A stretch of DNA of 43,965 nucleotides, taken from JBAWXE01 sp037144255 (GTDB lineage Bacteria > Bacteroidota > Bacteroidia > Chitinophagales > Chitinophagaceae). The DNA is taken from contig JBAWXE010000011.1 in NCBI GenBank assembly GCA_037144255.1, forward strand, positions 1 through 43,965, read 5' to 3'. The number at the start of each line of letters is the position of its first letter. The first letter of the stretch is position 1. The translations under genes were made by a program, and so were the position numbers. A model generated the notes under the pieces. That model ran no database searches, was not told the DNA's origin, and was given only the letters and a program-made list of their open reading frames with translations. Positions 40,017 through 43,965 of the stretch are shown piece after piece.

Positions 40017-40720
40017 TGAATATGGAATGTATCGTACTTGCAGGTGGATTAGGCACGAGGCTTAGGGGAGTGATAGGTGCATATCCTAAATGTATGGCAG
40101 AGGTGAATCATCAACCTTTCCTGCATTATATATTTGAATACTTGCAAAGCCAGCAATGTACACGTGTCATTCTATCCTTAGGGTATAAACATGAAGTGAT
40201 CACTGATTGGGTAGCCACGCAAAATAAACCTTTTGAGATAGACTATGTGATAGAAGCAGAACCATTGGGTACAGGTGGCGGCATACAACTAGCCATGGCA
40301 AAAGCTATAACAGAAAATGTTGCTGTACTGAATGGTGATACTATGTTTCAGGTACATCTGCCAGATCTGTTCTTATTCCATCAGCAAGAAAACTCAGACA
40401 CTACGCTGGCATTGAAGGAAATGCTTCATTTTGATAGATATGGTGTAGTGAATGTTGATAGTGCTTATCGAGTTTCTTCATTTGAGGAGAAAAAACAACG
40501 CGAAAAAGGCTGGATCAATGGTGGTATATATATCATCAACAAAAAGGCATTTCTGGTAAAACACTTGCCTGAAAAATTCTCCTTTGAAAAAGACTATTTA
40601 GAGGCCTACTTACAAGAAAAGAAATTCTTCGGCTTTAAAAGCAATGCTTATTTCATAGACATAGGAATACCTGAAGATTACGAACAGGCACAGCAGGATT
40701 TTATAAAATTGTTTCCATGA
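40016..40720 (+). CDS. hddC: D-glycero-alpha-D-manno-heptose 1-phosphate guanylyltransferase
   Basis: A 234-residue nucleotidyltransferase with the NTP-binding signature LAGGLGTRLR (8-17), followed by AYPKCMAEVNHQPFLHY, EAEPLGTGGGIQLAM, LNGDTMFQV and WINGGIYIINKKAF. The fold is that of the RmlA/GlmU family. Assignment to heptose rests on coupling with the heptose kinase (one-base overlap upstream) and on family order; mannose or glucose 1-phosphate are alternatives. It would form GDP-D-glycero-alpha-D-manno-heptose. It overlaps the next gene by 4 bases (ATGA), so the three genes are one operon. Confidence 0.85.
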   Translation: MNMECIVLAGGLGTRLRGVIGAYPKCMAEVNHQPFLHYIFEYLQSQQCTRVILSLGYKHEVITDWVATQNKPFEIDYVIEAEPLGTGGGIQLAMAKAITENVAVLNGDTMFQVHLPDLFLFHQQENSDTTLALKEMLHFDRYGVVNVDSAYRVSSFEEKKQREKGWINGGIYIINKKAFLVKHLPEKFSFEKDYLEAYLQEKKFFGFKSNAYFIDIGIPEDYEQAQQDFIKLFP

Positions 40721-41844
40721 AAATTGCGATCATAGGCTCTGCACACCCTCTGCGAGGAGGGTTAGCGACTTTTAACGAGCGCTTGGCAAAAGAATTGCTA
40801 GGGCTGGGTCACGATGTGTCAATGTATTCATTCTCTTTGCAGTACCCTTCTTTTTTATTCCCCGGCGCTACACAATATACTGACGAACCAGCACCAGAAG
40901 GCCTTAGAATTCATTCTGTAATCAATAGTGTTAATCCGCTGAATTGGCTGCAAGTAGGGCGTAGAATGCGTAGAGAAAAATTTGATCTGGTGATCATCAA
41001 ATTTTGGTTACCTTTTATGGGGCCTGCTTTTGGTACTATATTACGTGGAATTCGTAGAAACAAACATACTCGTGTAGTATGTATTGTAGATAATATCATC
41101 CCGCATGAGAAAAGACCTGGTGACAAAGCCTTTGCCAATTATTTCATAAAAGCAGTAGATGCTTTTATAACAATGAGTAAGGACGTACTGAAAGATCTGC
41201 AAACCTTTACTGAAAAGCCGGCACTGTTCACTCCCCATCCTGTATATGACAATTACGGTACTCCGGTATCAAAAGAAGATGCTTGTCAAAAATTGGGGTT
41301 GAATCTGCACGACAAATATATCTTGTTCTTTGGCTTTATTAGAAAGTACAAAGGGCTAGACTTATTACTAGAAGCTATGAGTGATGAACGTATCAGGAAA
41401 GCTGGCATTAATCTGATAGTAGCAGGTGAATTTTACGAGGACAGAGCTGTGTATGACCAATTGATACAAGAACATCAATTGCAAGACCGTACTAAAATGT
41501 ACACTGAATTTATACCAAACAATGAAGTAAAATACTACTTCGGCGCAGCTGATATGGTAGTACAACCTTATCGCCATGCTACACAAAGCGGTATTACGCA
41601 AGTAGCTTATCACTTTGAAAAACCAATGGTGGTGACCAATGTCGGAGGACTACAAGAAGTAGTACCAGATGGCAAAGTAGGTTTTGTAACTGAGCCCGAT
41701 CCTACTGCTATTGCCACTGCTATACTTAGATTCTATCAGCCCAATGCACTACCTAATGTGCAAGAAAATATCCATGTAGAAAAGCTGAAGTATACTTGGG
41801 ATACTTTTGTGAAGAAACTACTAGCTGTAGTAGCAGGTGAATAA
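40717..41844 (+). CDS. Family 4 glycosyltransferase
   Basis: A 375-residue GT-B enzyme. The N-terminal acceptor domain starts MKIAIIGSAHPLRGGLATFN. The C-terminal donor domain has LGLNLHDKYILFFGFIRKYK, GLDLLLEA, MVVQPYRHATQSGITQVAYH and the EX7E-like part GGLQEVVPDGKVGFVTEPDP. The sugar donor is probably the GDP-heptose made by the two preceding genes or a related nucleotide sugar. It is cytoplasmic or peripheral to the membrane. ATGA overlap with hddC. It converges with the GT9 gene, 3 bases between the stops. Confidence 0.9.
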   Translation: MKIAIIGSAHPLRGGLATFNERLAKELLGLGHDVSMYSFSLQYPSFLFPGATQYTDEPAPEGLRIHSVINSVNPLNWLQVGRRMRREKFDLVIIKFWLPFMGPAFGTILRGIRRNKHTRVVCIVDNIIPHEKRPGDKAFANYFIKAVDAFITMSKDVLKDLQTFTEKPALFTPHPVYDNYGTPVSKEDACQKLGLNLHDKYILFFGFIRKYKGLDLLLEAMSDERIRKAGINLIVAGEFYEDRAVYDQLIQEHQLQDRTKMYTEFIPNNEVKYYFGAADMVVQPYRHATQSGITQVAYHFEKPMVVTNVGGLQEVVPDGKVGFVTEPDPTAIATAILRFYQPNALPNVQENIHVEKLKYTWDTFVKKLLAVVAGE

Positions 41845-41847
41845 TTC

Positions 41848-42741
41848 TTATTGTAATAGTTTTTTTATAGCATTGTACACCTCATCTACACTAATGCTTT
41901 TTACAGCTTCAGGAATAAAATCTGTTTTATAAAACGCCTTATTCAGGCATGGTGATACTATCTTTTCCATTCTTTCATACCCATATATCTCTACAGCACT
42001 GGTACAGGTGAAAATAGCCACTACAGGTATTTTTAAAGCTAAAGCTATATGCATACCCAATGTATCACCACTTACTACCAGCGATGTACTACCTATATCT
42101 AGCATATAATCTTTGATATCTTTCCTATCTTCAAAAAAGATACATTCATACCTATCCTGTGTAAGTCTTTGTGCCAGTTGGGTAAATTTATCCCATTTCT
42201 TGGTAGGCCAGCGTTCTCCGGCTCTTGCTTCTATACCTATTACTCTCTGCCTAGGCTTTGCTATTACATCACTAGGTATCATATATTCTTCACCATTGAA
42301 TGTATGCCCCAGCATTCGAAATAGTATTTCCTGATAAGAACTCTGATTCTCCCATTTTAGCTCATCTGCTCGCTTCTTACCCCATCGAGATGAAAGTCCC
42401 ATATCGAACCATTCTCTGGAAGGCACAGTATAATTTACCTTCCCATCACGCATAAACGCACCGAACAACAGAGAAGTATTCATGCTTGAAGCTACTGTAG
42501 CACAAGTCACATCGTCATCCATTGAAATTACAAGATCAAAATGTTCGTTTAAAATACCTGATGGCACAATATCCTCAATGGCAACAATATGTCTCAGATT
42601 TGTTAGTTGTGCCGGCAATACAGTGATATTGTGTCTGGCAGTTATCCATGTTATCTCATCATGAGTATATAGGTGCAACAGTACACTAGTTCTTACTACA
42701 TCCCCGGTAGCTCCTATTTTAATGATCGCAATTTTCGACAT
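41848..42741 (-). CDS. Family 9 glycosyltransferase (heptosyltransferase-like)
   Basis: A 297-residue GT-B protein. IAIIKIGATGDVVRTSVLLH at the N terminus and VIGIEARAGERWPTKKWDKF, then LVVSGDTLGMHIALALKIPV in the donor domain are typical of ADP-heptose:LPS heptosyltransferases (GT9). It is a little shorter than most. Given the neighbouring GDP-heptose activation genes it may transfer heptose onto a surface polysaccharide or lipid. It is 27 bases downstream of ruvB on the same strand and converges with the GT4 gene. Acceptor and exact donor are unknown. Confidence 0.88.
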   Translation of the reverse strand: MSKIAIIKIGATGDVVRTSVLLHLYTHDEITWITARHNITVLPAQLTNLRHIVAIEDIVPSGILNEHFDLVISMDDDVTCATVASSMNTSLLFGAFMRDGKVNYTVPSREWFDMGLSSRWGKKRADELKWENQSSYQEILFRMLGHTFNGEEYMIPSDVIAKPRQRVIGIEARAGERWPTKKWDKFTQLAQRLTQDRYECIFFEDRKDIKDYMLDIGSTSLVVSGDTLGMHIALALKIPVVAIFTCTSAVEIYGYERMEKIVSPCLNKAFYKTDFIPEAVKSISVDEVYNAIKKLLQ

Positions 42742-42768
42742 GAATTACTCTGTGTATTATCAAATATA

Positions 42769-43791
42769 TCAGAACAGCGTATCGCCCAGCCTGTTCTTGG
42801 TTCTTCCTAAGTGACGATATGCTTTATCTGTGGCTTCTCTACCTCGTGGTGTACGCATAAGATAGCCTTCTTGTATCAGAAATGGTTCATATACTTCCTC
42901 TATCGTGCCCGACTCTTCACCAACTGCTGTAGCTATATTACTGATACCAGCAGGGCCACCTTTGAACTTATCTATCAGAGTAGTAAGTATCTTGTTATCC
43001 ATATCATCTAGCCCGCTCTCGTCTACATTTAAAGCACGCAGTCCATGTTCTACTATGGCCATATCTATGGTACCATTACCCAATACCTGTGCAAAATCAC
43101 GCATCCTACGTAATAATCCATTAGCAATACGAGGAGTACCTCTACTTCGGCTAGCTATTTGCATGGCTGCATCAGATGTGATGCGCACATTCAATAACTT
43201 ACCTGCTCTCAGTACTATACTTTGTAGTATATCAGCTGTATAATATTCTAATCTTGATTTAATGCCGAAACGTGATAACAAAGGTGCTGTCAGCAATCCA
43301 GAGCGTGTAGTGGCACCAACCAGCGTAAACGGATTCAGATTCAATTGTATACTACGTGCCGCAGGGCCCGTTTCTACCATAATATCAATCTTGAAATCTT
43401 CCATAGCAGCATACATATACTCCTCTACCACCGTACTCAATCTATGTATCTCGTCTATAAATAATACATCTCTGGGTTCCAAGCTGGTAAGCAACCCTGC
43501 CAGATCACCCGGCTTCTCTATTACTGGTCCACTGGTCTCTTTTATGCTTACACCTAATTCATTGGCTACAATTCTTGATAATGTGGTTTTACCTAATCCC
43601 GGAGGGCCATGGAATAAGACATGATCAAGAGCTTCTCCTCTCAGATTAGCCGCTTTGATAAATATGCGCAGATTTTCTATCAATTGAGGTTGCCCCGCAA
43701 AATCTTCTATCGATTGCGGCCGGATACTATTCTCATATTCCCTTTCCTGTGGGCTCAATTCATCTGATGGACGCACATTTGATTTTTCCAT
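42769..43791 (-). CDS. ruvB: Holliday-junction branch-migration ATPase
   Basis: A 340-residue AAA+ motor that drives branch migration with RuvA. Walker A GPPGLGKT (62-69), Walker B FIDEIHRL (111-118), sensor 1 LVGATTRSG and candidate arginine finger R174 (LLSRFGIKSR) are all present. The C-terminal winged helix ends with EPFLIQEGYLMRTPRGREAT. The N-terminal RPQSIEDFAGQ motif is usual. Length is standard. A TAACTTTA sequence directly before the ATG (minus strand) is close to a -7 box, but the spacing is too short for certainty. No ruvA or ruvC is nearby. The GT9 gene follows after 27 bases. Confidence 0.97.
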   Translation of the reverse strand: MEKSNVRPSDELSPQEREYENSIRPQSIEDFAGQPQLIENLRIFIKAANLRGEALDHVLFHGPPGLGKTTLSRIVANELGVSIKETSGPVIEKPGDLAGLLTSLEPRDVLFIDEIHRLSTVVEEYMYAAMEDFKIDIMVETGPAARSIQLNLNPFTLVGATTRSGLLTAPLLSRFGIKSRLEYYTADILQSIVLRAGKLLNVRITSDAAMQIASRSRGTPRIANGLLRRMRDFAQVLGNGTIDMAIVEHGLRALNVDESGLDDMDNKILTTLIDKFKGGPAGISNIATAVGEESGTIEEVYEPFLIQEGYLMRTPRGREATDKAYRHLGRTKNRLGDTLF

Positions 43792-43946
43792 GCCTAAAGT
43801 TACTGAATTATACGTTTTTTTACTTCTAATACACGCTATTAACTCTTAGCAAGTGTTCATACTCTTGATAAAAAATGAATATTTGCTATTTATGACATAT
43901 ATATTAGAGTGACAAACTAACAAATATTATAGCAACTACAAATAAT

Positions 43947-43954
43947 TACCTTTG
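43947..43954 (+). promoter_or_regulatory. Possible -7 box for a gene beyond the window
   Basis: TACCTTTG followed by CGCAG is a very typical Bacteroidota -7 box (TAnnTTTG). A gene starting just after 43965 on the plus strand would fit. No TTG is found at -33. Confidence 0.4.
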
Positions 43955-43965
43955 CGCAGTTTCTA

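Noticed and set aside
1..43965. tRNA, rRNA, insertion sequence or CRISPR array
   Set aside because: Looked for in the gaps. No cloverleaf with a GTTCNANNC arm, no transposase and no regular repeat-spacer pattern was found.

Overview
The window is chromosomal DNA of a Bacteroidota bacterium, most likely of the Chitinophagaceae/Sphingobacteriia side. The evidence is protein-based: two secreted proteins with C-terminal type IX secretion sorting domains, many small outer-membrane beta-barrels with AQ-type signal peptides, a DUF4293 protein, a B12-dependent ribonucleotide reductase, AT-rich intergenic DNA, and several TAnnTTTG boxes (the Bacteroidota -7 element) instead of good Shine-Dalgarno sites. 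I saw no rRNA, tRNA, CRISPR array or insertion sequence.

Layout. 0.1-2.5 kb holds envelope genes (YceI, a lipoprotein, small secreted proteins). 2.7-7.1 kb is an accessory island: a winged-helix protein, a cI/LexA-like repressor with a complete self-cleavage apparatus, an operator-like divergent region, a MuB-like AAA ATPase, a protein carrying a free-standing DnaA domain IV, two small unknown proteins and a Mu Gam-like protein. No transposase is present. 7.2-16.2 kb is host-type: beta-barrels, a divergent NRAMP transporter, T9SS cargo, lipoproteins and a redoxin lacking its nucleophilic cysteine, with one phage-like orphan at 10.9 kb. 16.2-20.5 kb mixes a 51-aa peptide gene preceded by helically phased repeats with decayed late genes of a Mu-like phage (tail gp37-like, portal without a proper start, frameshifted scraps). 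A lipoprotein paralogous to the one at 0.8 kb lies between the phage genes.

From 20.5 kb on the content is mostly housekeeping: a second T9SS protein, MoxR, a frameshifted secreted protein, serS, DUF4293, tandem beta-barrels, pepP, ychF, an acyltransferase, a b561-like membrane protein, an LtaS-type sulfatase-fold transferase, a DinB/YfiT protein, class II nrdJ (with a perfect DnaA box upstream), gcvH, VanZ-like, a heptose activation and glycosyl-transfer cluster (hddA, hddC, GT4, GT9) and ruvB.

The genes that work together most clearly are hddA-hddC-GT4 with the convergent GT9 gene (heptose-containing surface glycan), gcvH with the VanZ-like gene (one transcript), the b561-like gene with plsC (ATGA overlap), and the repressor/operator/MuB/DnaA-IV/Gam island, the strongest candidate for something unusual. 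All functional calls rest on reading motifs by eye. No database search was run.
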